NCBI GenBank assembly: GCA_031290985.1
Contig: JARLJW010000057.1
Location: forward strand, 1 to 64,000
Source: Verrucomicrobiia bacterium
Lineage (GTDB): Bacteria; Verrucomicrobiota; Verrucomicrobiia; Limisphaerales; UBA11358
Direction of reading: 5' to 3'
Length of the DNA: 64,000 nucleotides
Position 1 is the stretch's first letter, and each line of letters opens with the position of its first letter. Position numbers and translations under genes: made by a program. This document shows positions 8,033 through 17,133 of the stretch, piece after piece. The notes under the pieces are model-generated. The model worked only from the letters and a program-made list of their open reading frames with translations. It was not told the DNA's origin and ran no database searches.

Positions 8033-10797
8033 TTTTTGTCGATCAGATTTACCTGGATGATTTCAATATCGCTATCCTGGGCTCGCTCATCTTTGAGCTG
8101 TTTTGCCAACGCCCCCAATTCCGCGTGATCTTCAGTAACGGATAACTGGTCGGCACGGCCAACGGTTTTGTACGAAAAACTTTTGCCGTCTTTTGCTGCA
8201 AAATCGAAAAGATAACACCGACCATGATCAAACATTTGGGCCTTGGCATCTTGCCACCACAACACCATGGGCGAGAGTGGAAGCGCAACGCCGGATTCAG
8301 GGAAAAATAGGTAAGGCATGATTTCGGGTGGAAGGGTCGTCAACCTGACAGCGTGGTCTCGGATAAACGGCGGCTGGCCATGAGCAACGCGAAAATTCCC
8401 GGTAACCCCCTTGCCGAACTTATCGGTCCGTAGGTTTTGAAAGAAACCGAAACACACTTTACTGAACAGGCGGTTGCAAAGATTGGCTGCAATTCTTAAC
8501 GGGCGGTGCAAATCAGCAGATTCGGATTTGTCATGCTTTTCGTTCGCGACGAAATTCACCAACGCATCCAATGAATTGTAAACCTCGCCGTCAAAACAGT
8601 CGGCCAGCGGCGCGGTGAAGGTGGCTTTGTTGCGGAAGTTTTGCTCAACATACATCTGCCGTAACATTCCCCAAAGTGGCCCAGCAGAGCGTTGGCTCAA
8701 TGAGCCGAATACCTTGGATTTATCCCGGCGCTGGTCTTTCACCCGATGCCATCGATAGTCGGCCATAGCGGCGAAATAACTCAAGGTGAGCATGGCTTCA
8801 AATGTCTGGCGACCGGATTTGATGATGCGCTCATTGTTGGTGGTTTCAGCCAGGTACGAAAGCAGCGGATCGGCAATGGGATAAGGCAATTCATAAGCCA
8901 GCTCGTGCAATTCCTTCCAAGACGAATCACCGAGCCGCTTTTTGTATTCCCGAACGCTGCCGGATTCAACAAACGACACCGAACTGTTACTCGTGCCAAA
9001 ATCAAAGCCAATATACGCCTTGGCATTGGGCGATGAGGCACCACAGGTCACATCCAGCGCAAAAGGCTTTCCTAGAGTGAAAACGTCCTCTGCATCCGAC
9101 CGGCCCTGGTGGTAAATAAATTTTGGAATGGCAGTTCCATCCTCGCGTACGGTGAGTTCCACCTTGAGATTCTGGTCGAATTTGCAACGGTTCGGCGCAT
9201 GAACCGTGGTCTCTTCAAAATTTAACCGGTTCTCAATGTCATCCGGGTCGAGACTCGAGCGCAGAAAATAGTAATCCAGCTTTTTGGGTTCGGCGCCAAG
9301 CTGGCCTACTTTCCAGCGCATCGGCTGGCCGAGGAATGCGCGAATAGCACTAGCGGATTGCAACAAAACACCGGGATGCCCTGGATTGGGCAGGCTAGAG
9401 GTTACAGGCTTAAATGGGCGAGGACGGCAGTCGCTCGATTCATCCGTACGATTTACATCCAGCATCAAGCAAAGCCGATTATAGACTACCGAACCAAAAT
9501 CACCCGAATCCGAATAAAAGCGCCGGGCACATTCCACCGCCAGCCCCTTGGAAACCACCTCTTGAAAGTCAGGCAATGGCAGCACCTGAGCCTGCACAAG
9601 CTGACTATCAAAGTCCCTAAATAAAGCATGTTGCAACCATCCAATATTGGCCGAACCACCTGATAATAACACGATGGTAATTTGTTCACCATCAAGCGCG
9701 TCAAGCGCTCGTTGAAGACACAATTTGACCGTCGGCTGAAGCTTTTTAGCCCAAACTTCATTGAGAAAAATGGCGCGCATTTCCGTCGCTGAAAAGGGGA
9801 CACTTTTGGACGGTGAATTTTCTACAAAAGGATCGCTGGGCAGCCGCACCTTGGTTTGGGCTGATAGCGGCGTTTCGAGGCCCCAATCGTTCACCTGCTT
9901 GCATAAACCGATTTTCAGTGTTTCCAGTTCAAACGAGGTGCGGTGAAAATTCAGCACAAACTTCTGATAGTCGTCGCGCATACTGGCGAGATCCTGTTCA
10001 TTGCGCCGCCATTTTTCATACAGCTTCAGGCCCTGCTTAAACTGGTCGCGCTTGGAAGTTTGAAAAATGTGCTGGCGGTAGAGATACTCGGCGATGGCAC
10101 GGTTGACGAAAAATCCGCCAACCGGCACTGATGATGCGCCAAACGGTTTGGAGTTTCGCCCCGAACCACTGATGTCCCCCTCCTTGGTCGTTTCAATGAC
10201 ACAAACATCAAACGTGCCACCACCAAAATCCATGATGAGGGCCTGGTGTTTGATTGCTTGCGACATCAGAGGGTGATTGATGCCATAACGATAATATTGA
10301 AAAACGGCGAATGGTTCCGGAAGAAAGGTAACGTCTTGAAACCTAATATTAGGATAATCCGCGCTTGTGCGTCCCGCCAATATCTCACGCAAATTACGCC
10401 GATAATTTTCCAACCAGCCTGAATCATCCGCCTCCTGCATGGCCAAAGGTTCTGCAATCAGCACGTGAGCAGCCTCCTCTACCTGATGCAGATTAAGCCA
10501 ATGGTTTACCTGTTTAAGAACCTTCGAAATGAAATCCCCAGTCATGACATAGGCTGACTTGAACTCTCCGTAAGCAGTAGGGAATTTTTGATTTTGCTTG
10601 GGAGCCGTTGAGTTATGCCGGCCAAGATCCACCTTGAAATCCCGATTTATATCCAGAACATCCCCAGTCGCCGACAGAGCATCATAGCCGATCACATAAT
10701 CATCCGCTGTTTTGTAGTGAAGTGCAGTAGGTATATTGGTGAACCCGTCTGCTTCAACCTGCCGGATAGTATGGATAAAAAGGTCTTTGGCGGCCAT
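8029..10797 (-). CDS. Hsp70/actin-like ATPase with permuted motif order
   Basis: The 922-aa protein has the hallmarks of the Hsp70/actin ATPase fold in an unusual order. The phosphate-2 motif (MDFGGGTFD) lies at residues 189-197 and the adenosine-type motif (VLLSGGSAN) at 376-384. The phosphate-1 motif, which normally opens the protein, appears only at 596-604 (IGFDFGTSN). The N-terminus instead begins with a segment like that following phosphate-1 in ordinary Hsp70s (IPTALHY..VIGYDA). The upstream helicase stop is only 23 bases away, so no hidden N-terminal phosphate-1 exists. Roughly 300 further residues follow without a second complete set of motifs. It sits between the helicase and methylase genes. 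Function is unknown; it could be an ATP-driven switch or chaperone for the large complex. Confidence 0.75.
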   Translation of the reverse strand: MAAKDLFIHTIRQVEADGFTNIPTALHYKTADDYVIGYDALSATGDVLDINRDFKVDLGRHNSTAPKQNQKFPTAYGEFKSAYVMTGDFISKVLKQVNHWLNLHQVEEAAHVLIAEPLAMQEADDSGWLENYRRNLREILAGRTSADYPNIRFQDVTFLPEPFAVFQYYRYGINHPLMSQAIKHQALIMDFGGGTFDVCVIETTKEGDISGSGRNSKPFGASSVPVGGFFVNRAIAEYLYRQHIFQTSKRDQFKQGLKLYEKWRRNEQDLASMRDDYQKFVLNFHRTSFELETLKIGLCKQVNDWGLETPLSAQTKVRLPSDPFVENSPSKSVPFSATEMRAIFLNEVWAKKLQPTVKLCLQRALDALDGEQITIVLLSGGSANIGWLQHALFRDFDSQLVQAQVLPLPDFQEVVSKGLAVECARRFYSDSGDFGSVVYNRLCLMLDVNRTDESSDCRPRPFKPVTSSLPNPGHPGVLLQSASAIRAFLGQPMRWKVGQLGAEPKKLDYYFLRSSLDPDDIENRLNFEETTVHAPNRCKFDQNLKVELTVREDGTAIPKFIYHQGRSDAEDVFTLGKPFALDVTCGASSPNAKAYIGFDFGTSNSSVSFVESGSVREYKKRLGDSSWKELHELAYELPYPIADPLLSYLAETTNNERIIKSGRQTFEAMLTLSYFAAMADYRWHRVKDQRRDKSKVFGSLSQRSAGPLWGMLRQMYVEQNFRNKATFTAPLADCFDGEVYNSLDALVNFVANEKHDKSESADLHRPLRIAANLCNRLFSKVCFGFFQNLRTDKFGKGVTGNFRVAHGQPPFIRDHAVRLTTLPPEIMPYLFFPESGVALPLSPMVLWWQDAKAQMFDHGRCYLFDFAAKDGKSFSYKTVGRADQLSVTEDHAELGALAKQLKDERAQDSDIEIIQVNLIDKK

Positions 10798-10820
10798 AAT
10801 TTGTTAATTACTCACTTCAG

Positions 10821-13800
10821 TTAGGTGTTATAAGGCGTCGGGTCTTCCTTCAATTCCACCGGATGCTTCACGGAATCCTGTTTCAACCGGTAATGTTCAA
10901 CCTTCACGATTGGCTGCCAATCCAGCGTCGAGGGGTCGTTCAATATATTGAGCGACGGAACCGGGCTGGCGCAGTGGAACACGACGTAGAGCCAGTAATC
11001 TTTGCGCAGGCGGCGGGCAGTATTGTATTCGTTGGTGGTCAACGCGATGTCGCCGGTGTGCGAACGGCCTTTGACTTCAATGAAGCGTACGTCAATGGCG
11101 GTTTTCGGGTCTTCGGGATGCAGTTTGCGCGAGATGAGGTCGAAGCCGCGATTATCCGATTCGACACTTTCGCAGACGCGGCCCTGGGCCTTTTCATGGG
11201 CGATGACATGCTGCACGGCGATACGCTCAATTTCCGGGTCCGAAACCATCTCCCGAATCTGCGGCGTGTTTCGTTCCGGATGCGGCAACACCCACGCCCG
11301 GCCGACGTGCTGGATTTCCCCAATCATGCACTCGCCTTCTCGGCGCAATTCTGCCGTGCGCTGCTCCAACCGGCCATTGAGTTCGTCGAGCTTGTCCTCG
11401 ACCTTCTTCATATTGGCGGCCATCAGGGTTTCATCACCAAACTGGCCGGATTCGTGAATCTCCGCCATGCGGAGATTCTGGCGGTGAATCAATTCGTTGA
11501 GGCTGATTTTAAGATGTTTCTCGATGGTCGCCGTTTCACGCGTCCGCTGCGCGGAGACTTCGGCCAGGAACGGATTCAGCGCGGTGGTGACCAGAAACCG
11601 CTCGGCGGCATCGCGGTCAGGCAAGCCATCGCCATCGGGAATGTGCGTTTCCTTGGGTGCCAGCGCCAAATCGAGGAAGATGGTGGGCTGGCGGATGGTC
11701 ATGGTGCCACTGTGGTCGGCCTGGACCACAAAGATACGACGGTGAAGCTGGTTGTTGCGCCCGTCCTTGATGGACGCGGCGAACACATCGAGCCGGTACG
11801 GGTAGGCCTGGTGCAGGTCGTAGAACACAGCTCCCCGGAACAAATCCTGCCGCACATGCTCGGTCACGTCCTCGCGGACGGCCTCGAACAGCGGGTGACC
11901 GGGGGTGACCCATTCCAGTGTCGGGTCTTTTTTAAGGTATTCTTTGTCGAAAACGATGTTTTTGTAATCGCGACCGAGCTTTCCAAAACGGGGTTCAAGA
12001 CGTTCGCCGACAGGCCAGAGCGAGCGTGGCACCTTGCCGAGTTTATAAATGTGACCGCCTTCGCGGATTTCATTGGGGTTCACGCCGACGATGGGCGCGG
12101 CCTGTATGAAGAAATCCTCAATCACTTCCGGCACAAGCCGGCGTTCCTTGGCCTCGGCGGATTTGCCGATGATGGCGGACAGATTTAATTCGCGTTTGGC
12201 CAACCCTTCCAGCGTGGAATCGGTGATGCTCTGCAGGCGCTTGGTGTCCACCTGCTCGATGATGCGCTGTTTGATGAGTTCTTCATCCATCTGGTTGTGC
12301 GCATACATGTCGCGAATCATTTTCTCCAACTGATTCGCGGGGAACACGTCGCCGAGCACATTGAACACCTTGCCGGTGCGCTTGGGGTCGAGGTCATCTT
12401 CAATGGCCTGGATGCGCTCGAACAGCTTGTGGAGCACCCGGCCTTCACGCGTGTTTGTGGAAACGAAATTGAAAATGAGGCAATCCTTTTCCTGACCATA
12501 ACGGTGGATGCGCCCCATGCGCTGCTCCAGCCGGACGGGATTCCACGGGATGTCGTAATTGATCATCAGCCAGCAGAATTGGAGATTGATGCCTTCACCG
12601 GCGGCTTCTGTGGCGACGAGGACCTGGGCAGATTCCTTGAATTCGCGTTCGGCAAAGATGCGGGTGCCGGGCGTGTCGCGGTCGCCAATCTTCATGCCGC
12701 CATGAATCTGGGTCACGTTGAGGCCCCACTCGCGCAACTTGCCGAGCGGACGTCCGTCTTTGCCGTCGGCGCAGAGAAAATCCAGAGTGTCCTTGTGTTC
12801 GGTGAAGATGAGCAACTTCATCTTCGGGTCGGCGAAGATGCCGTATTCCTTGATCAGCTCACGCAACCGAATGAGCTTGGATTCGACTTCGCGCTTTTCC
12901 AGCGACTGGGCCAACACGATGAGTTTGCCAAATTCGACGATTTCTTCGCGCAGCGTGGCCGGATCGTAGGAGGCGACGAGGTCTTCCAGTTCGGCAACGA
13001 TGTCCTGCTGCTCTTCTTCCGGCAGGTCCTCGTAGTCGTCGGGCAGACGTTTATTGATCTGCGACTGACGAAAGCCTTCGGGATCGGCGAGAATGTGTTC
13101 GCGCTTTTCCTTCATGCGCTGAAGGCTGCGGCGGACGGCGTAGATGCTCGACGCGAAACGGCGCTGGAGCATCGCCATGGTGAAACCGAGCGCACGACCA
13201 CGCGGGGAATCCTCGGACGCGGCCTTGATGGACTGGTCCTCCACGAAGCGAGTCAGGGCATCATAGAAATCAAGCTCGTCGAGGGTGATCTGAAATTCCG
13301 TGGTGCGGACATGGCGCTTGGTGAACAGGGCCTTGACCTGGCCGGTTTCCGGGTCAGGGAACGAAACCAGCGCCTCTTTGACACGGCGCAGATAGAATGG
13401 CGCCTCCTGCTTCTGCATCGCGGCCTCCAGACTTTTCACATCGCCGTAAACGTCACGGTCCAGCAATTCCAGGAACAGGCAGAAATTTTCCGGGTCGCCC
13501 TTGTGCGGCGTGGCGGTCATCAGCAGATAATGATCGGTCATCTTGGACAGCTCCGCGCCCAAGTCGTAGGCGAGCGTAGTTTTGTCCCGGCTGGCCGCGC
13601 TCATCTTGTGCGCCTCGTCCACAATGATCAGATCCCAATGACTGCGGAGCAGGCTTTCCTTGGCGTCCTCGATACGAGACACCCAGGAGACGGACGTGAT
13701 GACCTGATTTTTATCCTGCCACGGATTGGAGCCATAATTGGCGCGGAGCACGTCGCTGCGGATGACTTCGAAATTTTCGCGAAATTTATCCTTCATTTCG

Positions 13801-14297
13801 CGCTGCCACTGGAATGACAGGTTGGCCGGCGTGATGATGAGCGTGCGTTTTACTAGGCCGCGAATCTTCAGCTCCTTCAGGAGCAAGCCGGCCATGATGG
13901 TCTTGCCGGCGCCGGGGTCGTCCGCCAGCAGGAACCGGATGCGCGGCAGGGCCATGAAATACTGATAGACGGCCTCAAGCTGGTGCGGCAGCGGGTCAAC
14001 GCGGGCGATGGACAATGAAAAATAGGGGTCGTATTCAAACGCCAGCGCGAGACGCATGGCCTCGACCGCGAGGCGGAAGCGGAGCGGGTCGCCGTCAAAC
14101 GGTTCGGTATCCGGGGTGGTTTCCAGCGTGGTCAACTGGTCGGGCGTGAGAACGGGTTCGTAAACGCGGGAGGTGTTGAGACCCTTGGCGATGAGTTTCA
14201 CCGCATCACCCATCGGGATACAAATAATGATCTGGACCGGTTCGGGAAAAATCGGTCCCCGTAAAATTTTATTTGGCTTAAGATCTTCGGCTTTCAT
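10821..14297 (-). CDS. SNF2-like helicase with DUF3883-like C-terminus (HmaA/DrmD-like)
   Basis: This is a large SF2 helicase of 1158 aa. Walker A (ADDPGAGKT) is at residues 125-133 and the DEAH box at 227-230. A TATPHKG motif III follows, and QRMGRIHRYGQ (motif VI) lies near 610. The C-terminal roughly 120 residues contain GFDLIS, then FIEVKGR and an NEYNTARRL..YWLYVV block, which matches DUF3883, a domain with a PD-(D/E)XK-like core. A frame extends upstream to a GTG at 14333, but the ATG at 14297 (MKAEDLK) seems the better start. It is first in the operon and probably supplies DNA translocation or unwinding. Similar helicases occur as DrmD in class 1 DISARM, but the other DISARM genes are missing here. 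Confidence 0.85.
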   Translation of the reverse strand: MKAEDLKPNKILRGPIFPEPVQIIICIPMGDAVKLIAKGLNTSRVYEPVLTPDQLTTLETTPDTEPFDGDPLRFRLAVEAMRLALAFEYDPYFSLSIARVDPLPHQLEAVYQYFMALPRIRFLLADDPGAGKTIMAGLLLKELKIRGLVKRTLIITPANLSFQWQREMKDKFRENFEVIRSDVLRANYGSNPWQDKNQVITSVSWVSRIEDAKESLLRSHWDLIIVDEAHKMSAASRDKTTLAYDLGAELSKMTDHYLLMTATPHKGDPENFCLFLELLDRDVYGDVKSLEAAMQKQEAPFYLRRVKEALVSFPDPETGQVKALFTKRHVRTTEFQITLDELDFYDALTRFVEDQSIKAASEDSPRGRALGFTMAMLQRRFASSIYAVRRSLQRMKEKREHILADPEGFRQSQINKRLPDDYEDLPEEEQQDIVAELEDLVASYDPATLREEIVEFGKLIVLAQSLEKREVESKLIRLRELIKEYGIFADPKMKLLIFTEHKDTLDFLCADGKDGRPLGKLREWGLNVTQIHGGMKIGDRDTPGTRIFAEREFKESAQVLVATEAAGEGINLQFCWLMINYDIPWNPVRLEQRMGRIHRYGQEKDCLIFNFVSTNTREGRVLHKLFERIQAIEDDLDPKRTGKVFNVLGDVFPANQLEKMIRDMYAHNQMDEELIKQRIIEQVDTKRLQSITDSTLEGLAKRELNLSAIIGKSAEAKERRLVPEVIEDFFIQAAPIVGVNPNEIREGGHIYKLGKVPRSLWPVGERLEPRFGKLGRDYKNIVFDKEYLKKDPTLEWVTPGHPLFEAVREDVTEHVRQDLFRGAVFYDLHQAYPYRLDVFAASIKDGRNNQLHRRIFVVQADHSGTMTIRQPTIFLDLALAPKETHIPDGDGLPDRDAAERFLVTTALNPFLAEVSAQRTRETATIEKHLKISLNELIHRQNLRMAEIHESGQFGDETLMAANMKKVEDKLDELNGRLEQRTAELRREGECMIGEIQHVGRAWVLPHPERNTPQIREMVSDPEIERIAVQHVIAHEKAQGRVCESVESDNRGFDLISRKLHPEDPKTAIDVRFIEVKGRSHTGDIALTTNEYNTARRLRKDYWLYVVFHCASPVPSLNILNDPSTLDWQPIVKVEHYRLKQDSVKHPVELKEDPTPYNT

Positions 14298-14487
14298 CCG
14301 GAATTGCCCTGGGGCGGTGCGCACATCATGCACACTAAGGCGAAAACTGCACAGAAAAAATTCGCAAATCCAACGTTTTGAAGGGCGGGGTTATCAGGCA
14401 GACGGGGAAAAAGCTGTGAATAAGTTTTTTCCAGGCTGGGAGGGGGTTGGACCGTATTTGTCCTACCCCCCTTGCTAATCTGGTGGC
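14298..14487. promoter_or_regulatory. Divergent control region between helicase and WYL genes
   Basis: This 190-base region separates the divergent starts of the defence operon and its WYL regulator. The half next to the WYL gene contains GCTGTGAATAAGTTTT (14413-14428), then TGTCCTACCCC (14459-14469), CTAATC (14475-14480) and the ATG at 14488. The same blocks with the same spacing precede the gene at 17208. TGTGAATAA is also one base from a DnaA-box complement. I cannot assign confident -35/-10 boxes for the leftward operon. Autoregulation by the WYL protein is a reasonable guess. Confidence 0.55.
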
Positions 14488-15564
14488 ATGAAAAAGACAA
14501 AAAACAGCGAAGTCCGTCCCGGACGGGCCAATAAAACATCAACTGAACCAGCGCCAATCGCAGAAGGATATGGCCGGAAACGCCCGCCGCTGGACCGGAT
14601 GAAGAAGATTTTCGGCCTGCTACAGGACGGGAAATATCCGAACTGCTCCCTGCTGGCGGCGGAGTTTGAGGTCGCGAGCAAGACGATCCGGCGGGATTTT
14701 GAATTCATGCGCGACCGGTGGGAGCTGCCAATTGAGTATCACCGAATCAAGCACGGTTATTATTTCGCCAAACCTGTGGAACGGTTTCCGGGCGTGCCGG
14801 TGACGGAAAAGGAACTGTTTGCCCTGTGCGTGGCGCACAAGGCCATCGAGCAATACCAAGGAACGGCGCTGCAGCAACCTTTGGAACTGGCGTTCCAAAA
14901 GTGCATGAGCCAACTGGATGACCAAGAGCGATTCACGCTGCAAAACATGGATGAGGTGCTGTCCTTTCGCCCGTTTGCCCCGGAGGAACCTGATTTACGC
15001 CTATTTCATATCATCACCGAAGCCATCCGGGACCGGCGAACCCTGAAATTTGAATACCGCAAGCCGGGCGAGAAAACGGCGGACGTCCGCGAGGTGAATC
15101 CGTATCACCTGATGCAGTACACGAACCGCTGGTATCTGCTGGCGCATGACCAGCAGCGCGGGGATATCCGTAAATTTGTGCTGGGCCGGATGCGAGCGGT
15201 AAAGATGACGTCGGAGATGTTCACGGTGCCACGCGATTTTGACGCGAAGAAATACTTTGAGCGCAGCCTGGGCATGATGACCGGCGCGGGCGATTACGAG
15301 GTGGTGATTGAACTGGATGCTTGGCTGACTGACATCCTGCGGGGTCGGCGCTGGCATCCGTCACAGGTGTGGACGGAACTGCCGGGCGGCGGGTCGCATT
15401 TGCAAATGCGACTCAGTTGCCTGGAGGAAATCGAACAATGGGTATTGAGCTGGGGCACGCGGGCGACGGTCATCCGGCCGGTGGAACTGCGGGAGCGACT
15501 GCTCAACACGATGGAGACGTTGGGGCAACGCTACGGCGGACTGAGGGTGTTGCACGAGAATTGA
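14488..15564 (+). CDS. WYL-domain transcriptional regulator
   Basis: The 358-aa protein has an N-terminal DeoR/HTH_11-like winged helix (about residues 30-95, with the recognition-helix segment FEVASKTIRRDFEFMR). A WYL domain (about 165-255, including LKFEYRKPG and NRWYLLAHD) and a WCX-type C-terminal extension follow. WYL regulators such as BrxR are typical gatekeepers of defence islands and are thought to sense nucleic acid or nucleotide ligands. It is transcribed away from the Hma operon across a 190-base shared control region, so repression of that operon and of itself is likely. A GGTGG motif lies just before the ATG. Confidence 0.88.
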   Translation: MKKTKNSEVRPGRANKTSTEPAPIAEGYGRKRPPLDRMKKIFGLLQDGKYPNCSLLAAEFEVASKTIRRDFEFMRDRWELPIEYHRIKHGYYFAKPVERFPGVPVTEKELFALCVAHKAIEQYQGTALQQPLELAFQKCMSQLDDQERFTLQNMDEVLSFRPFAPEEPDLRLFHIITEAIRDRRTLKFEYRKPGEKTADVREVNPYHLMQYTNRWYLLAHDQQRGDIRKFVLGRMRAVKMTSEMFTVPRDFDAKKYFERSLGMMTGAGDYEVVIELDAWLTDILRGRRWHPSQVWTELPGGGSHLQMRLSCLEEIEQWVLSWGTRATVIRPVELRERLLNTMETLGQRYGGLRVLHEN

Positions 15565-15594
15565 GGTGGCAGCGCCAGTGCGAGCCGCACTGGC
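15564..15594. repeat. Double mini-hairpin after the WYL gene
   Basis: Two adjacent palindromes with AGC loops lie here: TGGC-AGC-GCCA, then an arm GCCAGTGCG (15574-15582) paired with CGCACTGGC (15586-15594). There is no T-run, so this is not a classic terminator. The left 16 bases recur exactly at 18615-18630 and the right 17 bases at 20831-20847, which makes it a small mosaic repeat family. Confidence 0.6.
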
Positions 15595-16215
15595 CATTAG
15601 CAACGGGGGCGAAACCAGCCGCAAGCCAAGATTGACACTGGCGGGGCACGCATTAACGTGAAAAAGGATTGGCAGAACATGGTCGAAACGGGTCATGAAA
15701 ACTTTTTCATTCTTCGCGGCAATCGGATTGAGCGATTTGCTGGCCCAATGTAACGCTGCGTAACATCGAAAAGAGCGCGGCCACATCGCCGTTAGGTTCA
15801 GGAATTGAATCTGCCCGCCACGCCATAGAAGAAAGGGTCAACTTCACGAAAAAGTTACAATACGTAACTTGCAATTTGTATAAATGGATCCACAATTTCA
15901 CTCAACTTTATGCAGTTTTTTCCGATAGCAATAGCAATGCATTTTTTGAGACCCTGCCAAATTTGGCACCCTCAACAAAAAAACCAAAAGTTTTTTTTGG
16001 TATTTGGAACAACCGATGCTTTTAACGCAAGTGGTTCACTATGATTAACATAATGACGCTTCTAGTGTCCAAAAAGTGGTTGGAAGTGTCCCATAATGCG
16101 TTTATGGTTGTTGACACATAAGCGCATTTATCAGTTTATATGCGCGTCAAGTCAATATGTGTGGTAAAATATATCTTGACAACAGATAAAAATGACACAA
16201 CAGGAAAGGGCAAAC
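15595..16215 (+). promoter_or_regulatory. AT-rich intergenic region with promoter and inverted repeats
   Basis: No gene is evident in the first 500 bases. An inverted repeat pairs ACCAAAA with TTTTGGT near 15982-16000. Ahead of the 66-aa gene lie nested inverted repeats: GTGTC/GACAC enclosing CCATAA/TTATGG (16087-16116), and GCGCAT (16122-16127) with ATGCGC (16140-16145). TTGACA at 16111-16116 and TTTATA at 16135-16140 are 18 bases apart, a good sigma-70-like promoter. The second inverted repeat overlaps the -10 box and would suit a repressor operator. Confidence 0.55.
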
Positions 16216-16416
16216 ATGAACAGTACTAACAAATTTGAGACAAGGCCGATGCTCATTGCGGGCACACAGGCTGCGTTGCCAATTGGTGCTGGAACTGGGG
16301 TTAACCGTCAGGCGAATGCAGCTGGAAATTTCAGGGTTGTTACGACCTTGAATGAGGTGAAAAAATTAGCCCGCGCCGCCGCCGCAAATCTGATTAAAAA
16401 TTTCCCTAAGAATTAA
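16216..16416 (+). CDS. Small protein of unknown function
   Basis: This is a 66-aa protein that I do not recognise. I chose the ATG at 16216 because AGGAAAGGG precedes it at good spacing, whereas the ATG at 16192 has none. It is Ala/Asn-rich with a basic C-terminus (VKKLARAAAANLIKNFPKN) that could form an amphipathic helix. It lies directly behind a strong promoter with operator-like palindromes and ten bases before the next gene, with which it is likely co-transcribed. Such a pair at a defence/prophage junction could be a toxin-antitoxin or anti-defence unit, but nothing in the sequence proves this. Confidence 0.5.
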   Translation: MNSTNKFETRPMLIAGTQAALPIGAGTGVNRQANAAGNFRVVTTLNEVKKLARAAAANLIKNFPKN

Positions 16417-16426
16417 CTCATTTAAC

Positions 16427-17014
16427 GTGAGTACTAAAAGGGAAAGGGAGTCGGCGGGTCGGAGCATTTTGGATCATGCAACAGATGATCCGAAATATCT
16501 ATGCCAAGACGTTGTTACTTTAGCAACGTATTCAGAGGAGTTCTATAAAGCTGCGGGCATTGAGCCCGCACTTGTGTGGAAGAAATTTGAATATATCGTT
16601 AATGACATCCCCTCCATTCTTAACAAAAATACCTGTGCTGCTTCACCGAGTGTTTTTAAGCGGGCCGCTGCATTGACAATTGCATTTATTGCCACTTCCC
16701 CTCTGGATCAAACGCTTTCGATTCAAAAATTTGGCAAATTGACCGAAATTGGGAATCATCAAAACGCAATTGTGGCATTTGAATACTGCCGCCAATGTCT
16801 CCACCAGGCGAGCTATATAAAGAAATTTGATGGCCAGCCGGAGCAGACGGTTACTTTAAAGAAAAAAATAAGACTTTCGGCTCATTTTTATTACGATTTG
16901 ATTTTCGCCATTTCCCAATTGAAAACAGATGCCTCGTTTCACTTTCTTGCCCTCAATTATGAATTGATGGTCTACAAGGCGAATAAAGGCGCTTCATACC
17001 CTGAAAAAATCTAG
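16427..17014 (+). CDS. Hypothetical helical protein
   Basis: The 195-aa protein starts at a GTG (STKRERES...) ten bases after the preceding stop. I do not recognise the family. It is predicted mostly helical, contains seven Cys (for example EYCRQCLHQ) and has no signal peptide or membrane span. Base composition is clearly more AT-rich than the neighbouring helicase and phage genes, which suggests separate acquisition. An A-run/T-run hairpin overlaps its stop (about 17006-17024) and may terminate transcription. Confidence 0.6.
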   Translation: MSTKRERESAGRSILDHATDDPKYLCQDVVTLATYSEEFYKAAGIEPALVWKKFEYIVNDIPSILNKNTCAASPSVFKRAAALTIAFIATSPLDQTLSIQKFGKLTEIGNHQNAIVAFEYCRQCLHQASYIKKFDGQPEQTVTLKKKIRLSAHFYYDLIFAISQLKTDASFHFLALNYELMVYKANKGASYPEKI

Positions 17015-17133
17015 GGTTTTTTGCGTTTTGGCTTTCTATTCGATTTTTTGACCATTCCCCCGCCTTGAGCAATTGACGATAAAATGTCGTTAAAACTCGC
17101 TTTAACCCGCCCTCCGTTTGGCAGATACGCGAG

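Larger units (their letters stand above)
144..15564. other. Hma-type defence island with embedded accessory genes
   Basis: Seven minus-strand genes (14297 down to 144) are packed with gaps of 1 to 23 bases or 4-base overlaps, so they probably form one operon. A WYL regulator is transcribed divergently. Helicase, DUF1156 methylase and DUF499 ATPase together match the core of the Hma (Helicase, Methylase, ATPase) defence type as I recall it from the PADLOC work. The Hsp70-like, DUF262, HEPN and MazG-like genes are extra members inside or at the end of the operon. Anti-phage function is inferred from this gene content, not shown. Confidence 0.75.

Noticed and set aside
12297-13817. Plus-strand frame of 506 residues
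   Set aside because: It is the antisense shadow of the helicase gene, whose motifs are intact on the minus strand.
144-15564. DISARM or BREX system
   Set aside because: The DrmD-like helicase and a methylase are present, but DrmA, DrmB (DUF1998) and DrmC are absent. BREX genes (PglX, PglZ, BrxC, BrxL) are also absent. DUF499 plus DUF1156 fit Hma better.
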